Source: a virus. Taken from it: DNA of 41,465 bases. Shown here piece after piece: positions 7,124 to 13,922 of the stretch. Made by a program: the position numbers and the translations under genes. Location: positions 1 to 41,465 of the IMG/VR virus record IMGVR_UViG_3300025648_000044; one strand, written 5' to 3'. Below the pieces are notes generated by a model. That model made no database searches, was not told where the DNA came from, and saw nothing but the letters and a program-made list of their open reading frames with translations. The first letter of the stretch is position 1. Each line of letters begins with the position of its first letter.

Positions 7124-7657
7124 TTATTTGCCCTCCTTGGTGGCCGCACCGCTAGGTGCTTCAAGCGCTTCGAGCCAGGCCACGCAGACGGCCGCGACCT
7201 GGATCAGTTCGGTGACGAAGTGTTTTTTCAAGATGCTGGAGCGCGGATTCCACTCCAGCCGGTCAATGGCCTGCGCGACTTCGCCGACTTCCTCCAGGAG
7301 CACGCGCAGCTTGCGCTTCCAATCCACCACCGGCGAGTCGGTGCGGAAATGGTGGATGCGATCGGCGAAGAGTTGTTTCTGGCGCAGCCGCTCGTCGGCG
7401 ATCCTGGCGATGAGGTCGGTCCGGTTGAGGTGCAACGACTCCAGCCAGGCGAACGCGCAGCAGGCCACGGCATAAACCTTGTGGGACCGGCATTCATGGA
7501 TTTCGGTGTTGGTGATGTCGCCCACCTTGTTGGTGAGCCACACGAGCTTGGTGTCGAGGTTGAACTCGCGCGCGGTCTCGCGCGCGCCACCCTGGGCGAG
7601 GCGGTCGAAGATGTTGCCGATGACGGTCAGCATGGCGGGGGAATTGGTGGCGCTCAT
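7124..7657 (-). CDS. MazG-like nucleotide pyrophosphohydrolase family protein
   Basis: A 177-aa protein. The C-terminal half carries the MazG-type pattern: KLRVLLEEVGEVAQAIDR and HFVTELIQVAAVCVAWLEAL, with Glu and Asp residues in the metal-binding positions (EExGE ... ExxQ). Such enzymes hydrolyse NTPs to NMP and PPi, and phage versions can alter host nucleotide or (p)ppGpp pools. The N-terminal half looks like a degenerate second copy (KLVWLTNKVGDITNTEI ... VYAVACCAFAWLESL) lacking the acidic set. The extreme C-terminus is encoded by a dispersed repeat element (7139-7160). It starts two bases beyond the stop of the MuB gene. Confidence 0.68.
   Translation of the reverse strand: MSATNSPAMLTVIGNIFDRLAQGGARETAREFNLDTKLVWLTNKVGDITNTEIHECRSHKVYAVACCAFAWLESLHLNRTDLIARIADERLRQKQLFADRIHHFRTDSPVVDWKRKLRVLLEEVGEVAQAIDRLEWNPRSSILKKHFVTELIQVAAVCVAWLEALEAPSGAATKEGK
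7139..7160 (-). repeat. Dispersed GC-rich repeat, copy inside the MazG-like gene
   Basis: A 22-base stretch whose reverse complement is identical to 25491-25512 after the major capsid gene. Its core is CTAGCGGTGCGGCCACC. Here it encodes the last residues of the MazG-like protein. A near-identical shorter copy lies at 18250-18266, and a related form with core ACTAGCGTTGCGGCCACC occurs at 8916-8939, again with one mismatch at 13165-13188 (inverted). Confidence 0.75.
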
Positions 7658-7660
7658 AGG

Positions 7661-8743
7661 TCAGTCCTCGCCGCGTGCGGCGCGAATGTGGCTGATGGTG
7701 AGTTCGCGTTTGCCGGCCTGAACCTTCGCCTCCTGCAACGCTTCGAACAGCACGCGCACGCGGCCGGCCTCGCGCACGATCTTGGCGAGTTCGACCTGAT
7801 GCTTGGCAGCATCGGCCAAGGCAAAACTTTTGGCGATGGCCAGCACATCCTCGTCGCTGGGAAATTCCTCCAGCGTGAGGATGTCCTTCTCACCGCCGGC
7901 GCGGCCGATGAACTGCTCGAAATATCCCTCGGCGATGCTGCGCTTGAGTTTCTGGACGAAGACGGGCGTTAGCGTGAGGATGACGGTGCAGTCGGTGTCG
8001 TCCTGCAATTTCTGGAGGTAGGAGAAAACCTTCTGGTTGCTCCCCTGGCGCTCGTCGTAAAGGCGCTGGACGTTTTCCACGACGACGGTGCGGCGTTCGT
8101 TCACCGACTGGCGGATGGTGTTGCGCTTGCGGTCCCAGGTGGCCTGCCGGCTGCAACCGTATTTCTCGGCGAGGTCGGTGATGAACTGCGTGTGGCTGGC
8201 CGTCTCCGGCGCTTCCACGCGCACGCAGGTGCCGTGGTTGTTGCGGCGGCAGTATTCCTTCAGCGTGGCCGTCTTCTGCGTGCCGGTGTGGCCGACGATC
8301 ATGCCGAACTTGTTCACGCGGTCCGGGGCGCGCTTCTTGTCCACGAAGTTGAAGATCATCTCCGCCGTGGGCGTCATGACGAAGGGCACCTTGCCGGCCT
8401 GCTCGCGCAGCGCGGCGTCCTTGCGGAGCTGCTCAATGGCGCGGGTGAGTTTGGAGAGCGCCACGATCGGCGAATCCGTCGCGTTGCCGGCGGCGTCTCG
8501 GTTCCAGCGGCCGCGCAGGACTTTTCCCCAGGTGGTCTTGTCGAACGCGATGCCAAGTTTTTTGGCGGTGTCCACCAGGATGTCGAGTTCGCGCGCGCAT
8601 TCCTCGCGTACGAAATTGGCGAGCCATAAAACCGGCTCGCGGATTTCATCGGGGTAATGGGCCGTGCGCGCCTGGATGGTCGGCACGTCGAGGCGCAGGG
8701 CGGTGTCGTTATCCGACGTGGTGGGAACGGAATGTTGATTCAT
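7661..8743 (-). CDS. MuB-like AAA+ ATPase, transposition target selector
   Basis: A 360-aa protein. Residues about 70-110 resemble the N-terminal helix-turn-helix part of MuB-type proteins. The ATPase core starts near 146 with the P-loop GHTGTQKT (151-158). The Walker B position is TVVVENVQRLYDE (219-231) and a sensor-like VILTLTPVF follows near 254. The usual Gly before the P-loop Lys is Gln, and the usual Asp-Glu of Walker B is Glu-Asn, so nucleotide handling may be atypical. MuB binds DNA non-specifically, captures target DNA and activates MuA; the gene follows the transposase as in Mu. The leader AAAAGGACGCCAGCCT before the ATG has a usable Shine-Dalgarno. Confidence 0.88.
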   Translation of the reverse strand: MNQHSVPTTSDNDTALRLDVPTIQARTAHYPDEIREPVLWLANFVREECARELDILVDTAKKLGIAFDKTTWGKVLRGRWNRDAAGNATDSPIVALSKLTRAIEQLRKDAALREQAGKVPFVMTPTAEMIFNFVDKKRAPDRVNKFGMIVGHTGTQKTATLKEYCRRNNHGTCVRVEAPETASHTQFITDLAEKYGCSRQATWDRKRNTIRQSVNERRTVVVENVQRLYDERQGSNQKVFSYLQKLQDDTDCTVILTLTPVFVQKLKRSIAEGYFEQFIGRAGGEKDILTLEEFPSDEDVLAIAKSFALADAAKHQVELAKIVREAGRVRVLFEALQEAKVQAGKRELTISHIRAARGED

Positions 8744-8776
8744 AGGCTGGCGTCCTTTTGCAGTTGTGTGGTTTGT

Positions 8777-10969
8777 TTATGTGACTAACTCCGCCAGCTC
8801 GCGCGCCCGCGCCGCACTCGCGGCCAGACGATCACGTTTGCTGGCAAATTCTTTTGGTGTCGGCGCGTCGAGCGGCGTACGTCTCGAGACGGGCCGGGGC
8901 GGCAGCGCGGCTGCCGGGCAACTAGCGTTGCGGCCACCTGCGGCTTCGCCGCCATCGGTTTGCAGCCCCGCTGCATTGGTGATCTCCACGACGTTGCCGC
9001 GACCGTCGCGCGCCGAGGCGCTGCGCACGGAAGGCTGGCCCGGACGCGGCATGGACCGGAAGGCCGTGGCGACAAACCTGTCCTGCTTGCGCCGCACCAG
9101 GTCGCCGCGATCCACCGCGCCGGCGCCGTAGCGGTCTTCGACCGTCTCGACGCGGACGCCGGCGGGCGCGCTGGCGACCTCAAGCTTGGGCCCGGGAATC
9201 TCGCGGGGCGCGACGAACATGAATTCATCCATCTGCCAGCCCTGAAAATTCGCGGAGTTGTTCGGCGAGGTGCGGTTGAAGATGGCCGCGCCGAGATTGG
9301 GATCGGTCTCGTCGAACTTGTAATAGAGTTCGTAGCCGTCGCCCAGGTGCGCGAATTCCTCCGCGCGAAATTGATAGGCGGTGCGGCGGTATTCGACGTT
9401 GATGTAACCGCCGGTAACGGTGGTCTTGCGCAGCTCGCCCGGCAGGCACGCGGCGAAGAGGCGCGGCGTGAGCGGCAGCAGGCCGACCCGGCTCAAATCA
9501 TCATGGTGCGCCTCGTAGCGTGATTTGCCGGGAGTGGCGCTGGGCATCTCCCATGTCCGGCGGAACGCCTCGGCGATGCAGTCGGCGAGCTGGGCCTGCG
9601 AGGCAAAATGAAGGTCGCGCGGGGTGTGACTACCGGCGCGCACGCGACGAAGTTGTTTGCCCGGCAGTTCAAATTCACCGGCGTAGCGGCCGATGCACTG
9701 ATACTGCCGCGCGACGATGGCAAGAATGTTTTGCAGCGAATTGAAGTGCGTCTCGATGTGCTTCTGGTGGGCCTTGGTCTTGTAGAGCACCTTGACGCCG
9801 CACAGGCCGAGACCGGCGCTGATCGTGTTCATCTGGTCTTTGGCCATGCCGGGCCGCTCCAACTGCTCCTCGACCAGCCAGTCGCCGTCGCGCTGCCAGC
9901 CGGAAATCTTGTTCGCCTTCCAGATGCCCTGCTCAAACTCGACGAACGGCGGCACGCCGCCCAGCGACTGGCACATCTTGTAAAACGTCCGGAGGATGTC
10001 GGCGGCGGTGTAGCTTTCGCGCAGGCGCGCGACCAGTTCCACGGCCTGCCAGACCTTGTGCTTGGCCCAGAGCGCGTAAAGTCCCTGGCGCGACAAAATC
10101 ACCTCGCCGTCGTGTTCCACGTAGAACGGATGATTGGCGCTCATGTCGTCCATCGATAGCGTGTAGGCGGCGGGCATCTCGAAGCGGTCGCCGTTGGGCA
10201 GGCGGCAGGTCCAGTCGCGCACGGAGGAATGACCGTAGAGCTGCGAATGTTTCGGGCCGCGCACCCTGGCTTCCATTTCGGGCGTGACCTGCCGCAGGAA
10301 ATTCACGAAGGGCACCGGCTGATAACCGGCGCGAAGTTTTTCGCCGAGCTTGGCCGGGCATTCCGGCTCGTAGGCGAAGTTTTGCAGCGCGGTGGCGATC
10401 TTGGCGGTTCGGCGGTCGTTGGCGGCGCGGGCGCTGCTAGCGCCCATCGTGGCGAGATAGATTTCCACCAGCTTGGTGCGCACCGGTTCCTGCACCAGCA
10501 AAAATTCCCATTCACATTCGCGGCCGCCATCCTTGATCGGCGCGAGCCGTTCGGGCGTGAGTTCGCCATCGGCGAGCTTGCCGAATTTCTTCACGAGCCG
10601 GTGCAGCGTGGGTGCCGACGTGCCCACGATCCGGGCCACTTCGTCCAGGCTGAAGCGGTCGAGGTAGGATTTGCCGCTTTCATCCCTGGCCCGCGCCTCG
10701 CGCAGGATGCGGCACCAGGCCGCGCCCTTGTCCAGCGCCAGGCGTTTCATCGCCGGCATGGGTTCGGGCGTCAAAAGAACAGCCGGGCGGGCATACGCTT
10801 CCGCGCTTCGAGAGAGTGCCTTGTTCGGGGACTGACTAGCCGCTTCCGCAGTGTCGCCACTTTTGCCCCTGCCGTTGTCTCGCTCGTCGGCCCGCGCCGG
10901 CTGAAAGTCAGAGCTTGACGGGCCATTGAATTTGGCGACAGGCTTGATGGTGTAATTGAGGATGCTCAT
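8777..10969 (-). CDS. MuA-like DDE transposase
   Basis: A 730-aa protein that carries out strand transfer during integration and replicative transposition. A helix-turn-helix lies at about 105-130 (FSLDEVARIVGTSAPTLHRL). The RNase-H-like catalytic core runs from about 260 to 410: LSMDDMSANHPFYVEHDG with Asp 274/275, FVEFEQGIWKA at about 342-352, and the helix HQKHIETHFNSLQ with Glu 406. The spacings (about 71 and 60 residues) are close to those of MuA, but the second acidic residue appears to be Glu 346 in EQG instead of Asp in DN/RG. A beta-barrel-like region follows (about 500-590). The C-terminal 130 residues are low-complexity and partly encoded by dispersed repeats (8916-8939, 8960-8974). 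ATGA overlap with the upstream gene. Confidence 0.92.
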   Translation of the reverse strand: MSILNYTIKPVAKFNGPSSSDFQPARADERDNGRGKSGDTAEAASQSPNKALSRSAEAYARPAVLLTPEPMPAMKRLALDKGAAWCRILREARARDESGKSYLDRFSLDEVARIVGTSAPTLHRLVKKFGKLADGELTPERLAPIKDGGRECEWEFLLVQEPVRTKLVEIYLATMGASSARAANDRRTAKIATALQNFAYEPECPAKLGEKLRAGYQPVPFVNFLRQVTPEMEARVRGPKHSQLYGHSSVRDWTCRLPNGDRFEMPAAYTLSMDDMSANHPFYVEHDGEVILSRQGLYALWAKHKVWQAVELVARLRESYTAADILRTFYKMCQSLGGVPPFVEFEQGIWKANKISGWQRDGDWLVEEQLERPGMAKDQMNTISAGLGLCGVKVLYKTKAHQKHIETHFNSLQNILAIVARQYQCIGRYAGEFELPGKQLRRVRAGSHTPRDLHFASQAQLADCIAEAFRRTWEMPSATPGKSRYEAHHDDLSRVGLLPLTPRLFAACLPGELRKTTVTGGYINVEYRRTAYQFRAEEFAHLGDGYELYYKFDETDPNLGAAIFNRTSPNNSANFQGWQMDEFMFVAPREIPGPKLEVASAPAGVRVETVEDRYGAGAVDRGDLVRRKQDRFVATAFRSMPRPGQPSVRSASARDGRGNVVEITNAAGLQTDGGEAAGGRNASCPAAALPPRPVSRRTPLDAPTPKEFASKRDRLAASAARARELAELVT
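8916..8939 (+). repeat. Dispersed GC-rich repeat, copy inside the transposase gene
   Basis: A 24-base element with core ACTAGCGTTGCGGCCACC, matched with one mismatch by the reverse complement of 13165-13188 inside another early gene. A second shared word, GCAGCGGGGCTGCAA, lies close by on the opposite strand (8960-8974) and again at 20561-20575 between the large terminase and portal genes. The region encodes a low-complexity part of the transposase C-terminus. Confidence 0.65.
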
Positions 10970-11190
10970 GACTTAATAGTCGGGCTGGCGTCCTTAAAAT
11001 TGGTTTTGCTGGTGGCCGTAACGCAGTTACCGTCCTTCGAAATAAGCCAACGGATGTTGTCGGGATGCATCCAGTTTTCCTTGCAGCCATTCCAGTTCCG
11101 ATCCGTGGCGGCGTGGCCGTAGACCCGGTCGCGCAGCGCGCGCACCTCGGCCTCGGTGTATTGCTCCGGTGGTTTGATGGTGGCGTTCAT
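10966..11190 (-). CDS. Hypothetical small early protein
   Basis: A 74-aa protein starting MNATIKPPEQYTEAEVRALR. It has a helix near the N-terminus and a Trp/Asn/Cys-containing middle (NWNGCKENWMHPDNIRWLI) and is not recognised. The open frame extends upstream to 11328, but that part is Arg/Ser-rich shadow sequence inside the ParB-like gene, so the ATG at 11190, 17 bases after the upstream stop, is chosen. Its stop overlaps the transposase ATG (ATGA at 10966-10969), so it may be translationally coupled to transposase. Confidence 0.6.
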   Translation of the reverse strand: MNATIKPPEQYTEAEVRALRDRVYGHAATDRNWNGCKENWMHPDNIRWLISKDGNCVTATSKTNFKDASPTIKS

Positions 11191-11206
11191 ATTGATGGTG
11201 ATGCAG

Positions 11207-12109
11207 TCACTTGTCCTGGCGTTTGAGTTCGGTGGCGATGAGCTTGCCGAAGGCGACCAGCAGTTCGCGCGGCATCTTCTCGATGACCGGCGGCAGCGCC
11301 TTGATGGCCTCGGTGCGCGTGTCCTCATCCCACTTGGTCCAATAGACGAACTTGTTTTGCAGGCCGGTCATGGCCGTGCCGAAGAGTTGAAGCTGTTTCT
11401 CGACGCGCTCCGGCCGGCCGCCGCCGTGCGCGCGGCCCGCACCCTCGCGCTGCTCCAACGTGAGGATCTGCTTGATGCCGGCCAGCACCGCGCCCAGGCC
11501 GTAGGCGCGCGTGCGCGGCGCCTCGGGATCTTCCACCAGCAAAATGCGCGGCTCGAAAAATTCCTTCAGCGTGACATTCTTCTCGGTCACCTCGTCGCGA
11601 TCCGTGAGCGTGCGCTTGGCCTTGTCGGTGTCGAAATAATCGTGGATCTCGCGAGCCTGGGCCAAGACCCGGTAACTGATGCCGAGGCCAGCGGCGATGG
11701 TTTCCGGAGTCTCTGCATTTGCCGGCGCCGAAACAGTGCCAACAATCATCCGTTTCTTCGCCTCGGCGAAGACGTTTGCGATCATCGGCGCGATGATGTA
11801 AGCGAGCTGGCTCTTGGAGTAATGCCGGCGATTCGCAATGGTCTCGAAAATGATGGAATAAATTTCATCATCCTTCACCACGATGGCGGGAATGGTTTTC
11901 CAGCCGAGCTTTTTCGCGCACCAGAACCGGTGCCGGCCGTCCACGATCTGGTTGTCGGCGGTGACATAGATCGCCGGCGTGGCACTCTCGCCCCGGCGCT
12001 TCATGCCCTTGCGCCAGGACAACAGTTCGTCATCGGACAGGCGCGGCTGCGATTTCAGGGCGGGATGGATTACCAGGTCGTCAAGGTTTCGGATTTCGAT
12101 TTTACTCAT
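11207..12109 (-). CDS. ParB/Spo0J-like nuclease-domain protein
   Basis: A 300-aa protein with an N-terminal ParB domain: LDDLVIHPALKSQPRLSDDE, PAIYVTADNQIVDGRHRFWC with DGRHR at 57-61, and the following AKKLGWKTIPAIVV. A helical DNA-binding region follows (YSKSQLAYIIAPMIANVFAE; TIAAGLGISYRVLAQAREIH, a helix-turn-helix). Phage-borne ParB-like proteins occur beside transposases in Mu-like phages; roles in DNA binding, CTP hydrolysis or transcription control are possible. It is distinct from the DGQHR protein at 1689-3044, so the phage carries two unrelated-looking ParB-fold genes. Confidence 0.82.
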   Translation of the reverse strand: MSKIEIRNLDDLVIHPALKSQPRLSDDELLSWRKGMKRRGESATPAIYVTADNQIVDGRHRFWCAKKLGWKTIPAIVVKDDEIYSIIFETIANRRHYSKSQLAYIIAPMIANVFAEAKKRMIVGTVSAPANAETPETIAAGLGISYRVLAQAREIHDYFDTDKAKRTLTDRDEVTEKNVTLKEFFEPRILLVEDPEAPRTRAYGLGAVLAGIKQILTLEQREGAGRAHGGGRPERVEKQLQLFGTAMTGLQNKFVYWTKWDEDTRTEAIKALPPVIEKMPRELLVAFGKLIATELKRQDK

Positions 12110-12121
12110 AAATAATGTGGC

Positions 12122-12556
12122 CTAGACAAAGGCCGGTCGCGGTGGCGCGAAAAATTCGGTTTGTTCGGGAACGGTGGCCCTCCGCAAGGAGTGGCGGCGC
12201 AGGAACTCGCGGGCGATGCTCGCGGAGGTCAGGCGATAGACGCACAGGTGCGCGGCGTTGCGGCCTTCGCGCGTGCTGACGACCTTGTCCGGAAAGAATT
12301 TGCCAGCGTGCTCGTGGCCAACGTGTTCGATCACGCTCGCGGTTTTCAGGATGTGCGCCGCCGAGCCCGCGATGCCCGTGCCCGGCGAGCCGCCGGTGGC
12401 CACGGCGCTGCGCGCGGAATCAGGAACGATGTCGGTCGTGAAGGTTGGCTGATCACTGGCCAGCGCGGCTTGCACCAGCTCCACGCAGAAGTTTTTCAGC
12501 TCGTCATTTTTCCAGACGATCTCGCGCTCAATGGCGGTTTGGAAGCCGGCGCTCAT
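12122..12556 (-). CDS. Hypothetical early protein
   Basis: A 144-aa protein. The N-terminus is helical (IEREIVWKNDELKNFCVELV); a Gly/Ala/Ser-rich linker separates it from a C-terminal part (HAGKFFPDKVVSTREGRNAA, HLCVYRLTSASIAREFLRRH) that could be a winged-helix-like fold. The ATG at 12556 is preceded by the Shine-Dalgarno GGGAGGG and overlaps the stop of an upstream leftward ORF. It starts a sub-block ParB-like, small protein, transposase, MuB, so it may have a regulatory function, but this is positional inference. Confidence 0.6.
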   Translation of the reverse strand: MSAGFQTAIEREIVWKNDELKNFCVELVQAALASDQPTFTTDIVPDSARSAVATGGSPGTGIAGSAAHILKTASVIEHVGHEHAGKFFPDKVVSTREGRNAAHLCVYRLTSASIAREFLRRHSLRRATVPEQTEFFAPPRPAFV

Positions 12557-12882
12557 TGCTTCCCTCCCGCGCCGGGTTTAGAATTTGCGGATGACGCCAG
12601 AACAGCAGTTGGTATTTGAGACTTGGATGACCGACATTCATTGCCAGCTTGTGGGACTCCGTTCCCAGATCCATAAAGAATTCGCCTTGCGCCAAGCCCA
12701 AGAGATTTTAGCCAGCGAGAAAATCGCCCTGACTCCTGAACAGGGAAAAAAACGCCTCGCGGAGTTAGAGACATATTTCTTCGAGAAATACCAACAAGAG
12801 TTCGAGCATATCGCTCAAGTTGCTCGCGCCGCGCATCAGAGAAGATTTCCGCCACCGCCGGGTCAGTCGAATTAGTTTTCAC
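12553..12882 (-). CDS. Possible early protein (109 aa), antiparallel to another ORF
   Basis: A leftward ORF with GTG at 12882 that overlaps the TGA of the membrane-protein gene (GTGA at 12879-12882), has the Shine-Dalgarno GGAGGTG four bases upstream, and ends in an ATGA overlap with the next gene (12553-12556). Both junctions match the operon's coupling style. Against it, the product is Ser/Arg-rich, uses codons such as TCT, CGA and ACT that are rarer in neighbouring genes, and lacks any recognisable fold. The opposite strand has a more protein-like ORF (12591-12875). Both cannot be equally constrained. Confidence 0.45.
   Translation of the reverse strand: MKTNSTDPAVAEIFSDARREQLERYARTLVGISRRNMSLTPRGVFFPVQESGRFSRWLKSLGLGARRILYGSGNGVPQAGNECRSSKSQIPTAVLASSANSKPGAGGKQ
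12591..12875 (+). CDS. Possible rightward gene embedded in the early operon
   Basis: A 94-aa ORF starting MTPEQQLVFETWMTDIHCQL. It is Glu/Gln/Lys/Leu-rich and strongly helical (EFALRQAQEILASEKIALTP, then RLAELETYFFEKYQQEFEHI), with a realistic protein composition and a short Pro-rich tail. It reads against the surrounding operon and would need its own promoter; no clear promoter or Shine-Dalgarno is seen. It could be a moron inserted in the opposite direction, or the shadow of the leftward ORF at 12553-12882. Confidence 0.48.
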   Translation: MTPEQQLVFETWMTDIHCQLVGLRSQIHKEFALRQAQEILASEKIALTPEQGKKRLAELETYFFEKYQQEFEHIAQVARAAHQRRFPPPPGQSN

Positions 12883-13121
12883 TTGGCACCTCCGTGAGGT
12901 TTTTCCGCTTTCCGCTTTTGCCCCGCCCGCGCCCGGGCTTCGCGCTCCTCGTGGCGGTAATGGGCGATGATCCTCCAACGCTCCCAAATTTTTTCAGCCC
13001 AGTAGATGCGGAACAAAACAAACAACGCCGCCAGCGCCACTACAGCGACCACGATGGCCGCCGTCATAATCCAAAGAGGGTTGCGTGATGGAACAGTGAA
13101 AATGGCGGCGGCGAGGTTCAT
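12879..13121 (-). CDS. Small membrane protein with basic cytoplasmic tail
   Basis: An 80-aa protein with one hydrophobic helix (LWIMTAAIVVAVVALAALFV) followed by an amphipathic Trp/Arg-rich segment and a Lys/Arg/Glu-rich tail, so the C-terminus is likely cytoplasmic. The start shares one base with the preceding stop (TAATG at 13119-13123). Function is unknown; its early position suggests host modification or exclusion rather than lysis. Confidence 0.65.
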   Translation of the reverse strand: MNLAAAIFTVPSRNPLWIMTAAIVVAVVALAALFVLFRIYWAEKIWERWRIIAHYRHEEREARARAGQKRKAEKPHGGAK

Positions 13122-13375
13122 TAGTGGCAGCGGTTTGAGGTCGGGATGCGAACCAGATGGGGCGAGGTGGCCGCAACGCCAGTTGCCCAGCGCGGGGGTT
13201 GTTTGCCGACAGCCTTATGGTTCAGGGCGGCGAATTTTTTACCGATGGCGGCGTTGACCTGGGCGAGATCCGCGCTGGTCAGGTCGCCGTCCACCGTGGC
13301 CAGTTGCCGCAACTGGTGAATCTCACCAGCGCTGGTGGCGTCGTGAAGTTGAACAAAATAATCCGACTTGCTCAT
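13121..13375 (-). CDS. Hypothetical small early protein
   Basis: An 84-aa protein from the ATG at 13375 (MSKSDYFVQLHDATSAGEIH); a frame extension to 13399 exists but the ATGA overlap with the upstream stop at 13372-13375 favours this start. It has two predicted helices (EIHQLRQLATVDGDLTSADL and LAQVNAAIGKKFAALNHKAV). The last 20-25 residues are encoded across a dispersed repeat (13165-13188), so the C-terminus may have been replaced by a repeat insertion. Confidence 0.58.
   Translation of the reverse strand: MSKSDYFVQLHDATSAGEIHQLRQLATVDGDLTSADLAQVNAAIGKKFAALNHKAVGKQPPRWATGVAATSPHLVRIPTSNRCH
13165..13188 (-). repeat. Dispersed GC-rich repeat, copy at the 3' end of an early gene
   Basis: Its reverse complement matches 8916-8939 at 23 of 24 positions (core ACTGGCGTTGCGGCCACC). 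It lies in the C-terminal coding part of the small gene at 13121-13375. Confidence 0.65.
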
Positions 13376-13668
13376 GCGGCCTCCGGATACGGGTTCCAAA
13401 AATCAATGATCACCGTGTCATCAAGCGAGCTGGCCACCGACATGCCGTCGCTGATGAAATGCCAGCCTTCGTAGCCGCTGCCGTCTTTTACCCAGCGCAC
13501 GGCCGCGGTGAACGGATTAACGCTGGTCCAATCATCTTCCTTGATGATCACGCGACCGATAGCCACGATGGCGGAGCCGTCCTTCAGCGGCTCGTGGGTG
13601 GCCCAAAGGTTGCGGACCAGCTCCGCACGCGTCGGGGCCGCGCAAATAGGATCAGGGTTTGTATTCAT
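13372..13668 (-). CDS. Hypothetical early protein
   Basis: A 98-aa protein (MNTNPDPICAAPTRAELVRN) with a mixed alpha/beta pattern: an N-terminal helix, then strands SAIVAIGRVIIKEDDW and DTVIIDFWNPYP. No family is recognised. It has the strong Shine-Dalgarno CAGGAGGT just before the ATG, which itself overlaps the stop of the RHH regulator gene (ATGA, 13665-13668), so it is translated from the same mRNA as the regulator. Confidence 0.62.
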   Translation of the reverse strand: MNTNPDPICAAPTRAELVRNLWATHEPLKDGSAIVAIGRVIIKEDDWTSVNPFTAAVRWVKDGSGYEGWHFISDGMSVASSLDDTVIIDFWNPYPEAA

Positions 13669-13841
13669 GCGACCTCCTGGAGTTTTCTTTCGAGCGCCTT
13701 GCGGACAATTTTACTGCGGTCCGAATCTTCGCTTTGCACTACCGCTTCAATTTTTGAAATCCACGACGTAGGTATCCATGTCCCGATGAAGACGCAATCT
13801 GCTCGCCGGTACGCTCCGCGTTTCTGCTTCTTGCTTGCCAT
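13665..13841 (-). CDS. Ribbon-helix-helix regulator, first gene of the early operon
   Basis: A 58-aa protein starting MASKKQKRGAYRRADCVFIG. After a basic arm, the segment CVFIGTWIPTSWISKIEAVV followed by DSDRSKIVRKALERKLQEVA fits the ribbon-helix-helix fold (one beta strand, two helices). It closely parallels the divergent gene at 13920-14192 (VFVGIWISEALAKKIESA, PRSQFMRDAIADYL). It is the promoter-proximal gene of the whole early/transposition operon, the position of ner in Mu. No Shine-Dalgarno precedes the ATG, and a possible promoter lies so close that the mRNA may be leaderless. It likely binds the operator at 13856-13922 and sets the lysis-lysogeny choice (inference). Confidence 0.75.
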   Translation of the reverse strand: MASKKQKRGAYRRADCVFIGTWIPTSWISKIEAVVQSEDSDRSKIVRKALERKLQEVA

Positions 13842-13848
13842 GCCGGCA

Positions 13849-13878
13849 ATAGTTACACACAGTTTAACACCCAGTCAA
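13849..13878 (-). promoter_or_regulatory. Candidate early promoter (leftward)
   Basis: On the minus strand, TTGACT (13878-13873) and TAACTA (13855-13850) are separated by 17 bases. The -35 matches sigma70 well; the -10 is poor. The 17-base spacer contains the left operator arm, so bound repressor would block the polymerase. The expected transcription start is close to the ATG at 13841, implying a leaderless or nearly leaderless message. Confidence 0.35.
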
Positions 13879-13922
13879 CAAAAACTTGAAATTTATTTTC
13901 AGGGTGTTAAACAAGCTGTGTG
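13856..13922. promoter_or_regulatory. Divergent control region with paired inverted operator arms
   Basis: GTTTAACACCC (13862-13872) and GGGTGTTAAAC (13902-13912) are perfect inverted copies, with centres 40 bases apart (about four helical turns). Outside them CACACAG (13856-13862) and CTGTGTG (13916-13922) are again perfectly inverted, offset by four bases. Between lies an A/T-rich stretch (TTGAAATTTATTTTCA). The two RHH genes start on either side. The layout is that of a bidirectional operator allowing cooperative or looped binding. The GTG start of the rightward gene (13920) lies inside the right outer arm. TTGAAA (13886-13891) is a possible -35 for the rightward direction. Confidence 0.78.
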
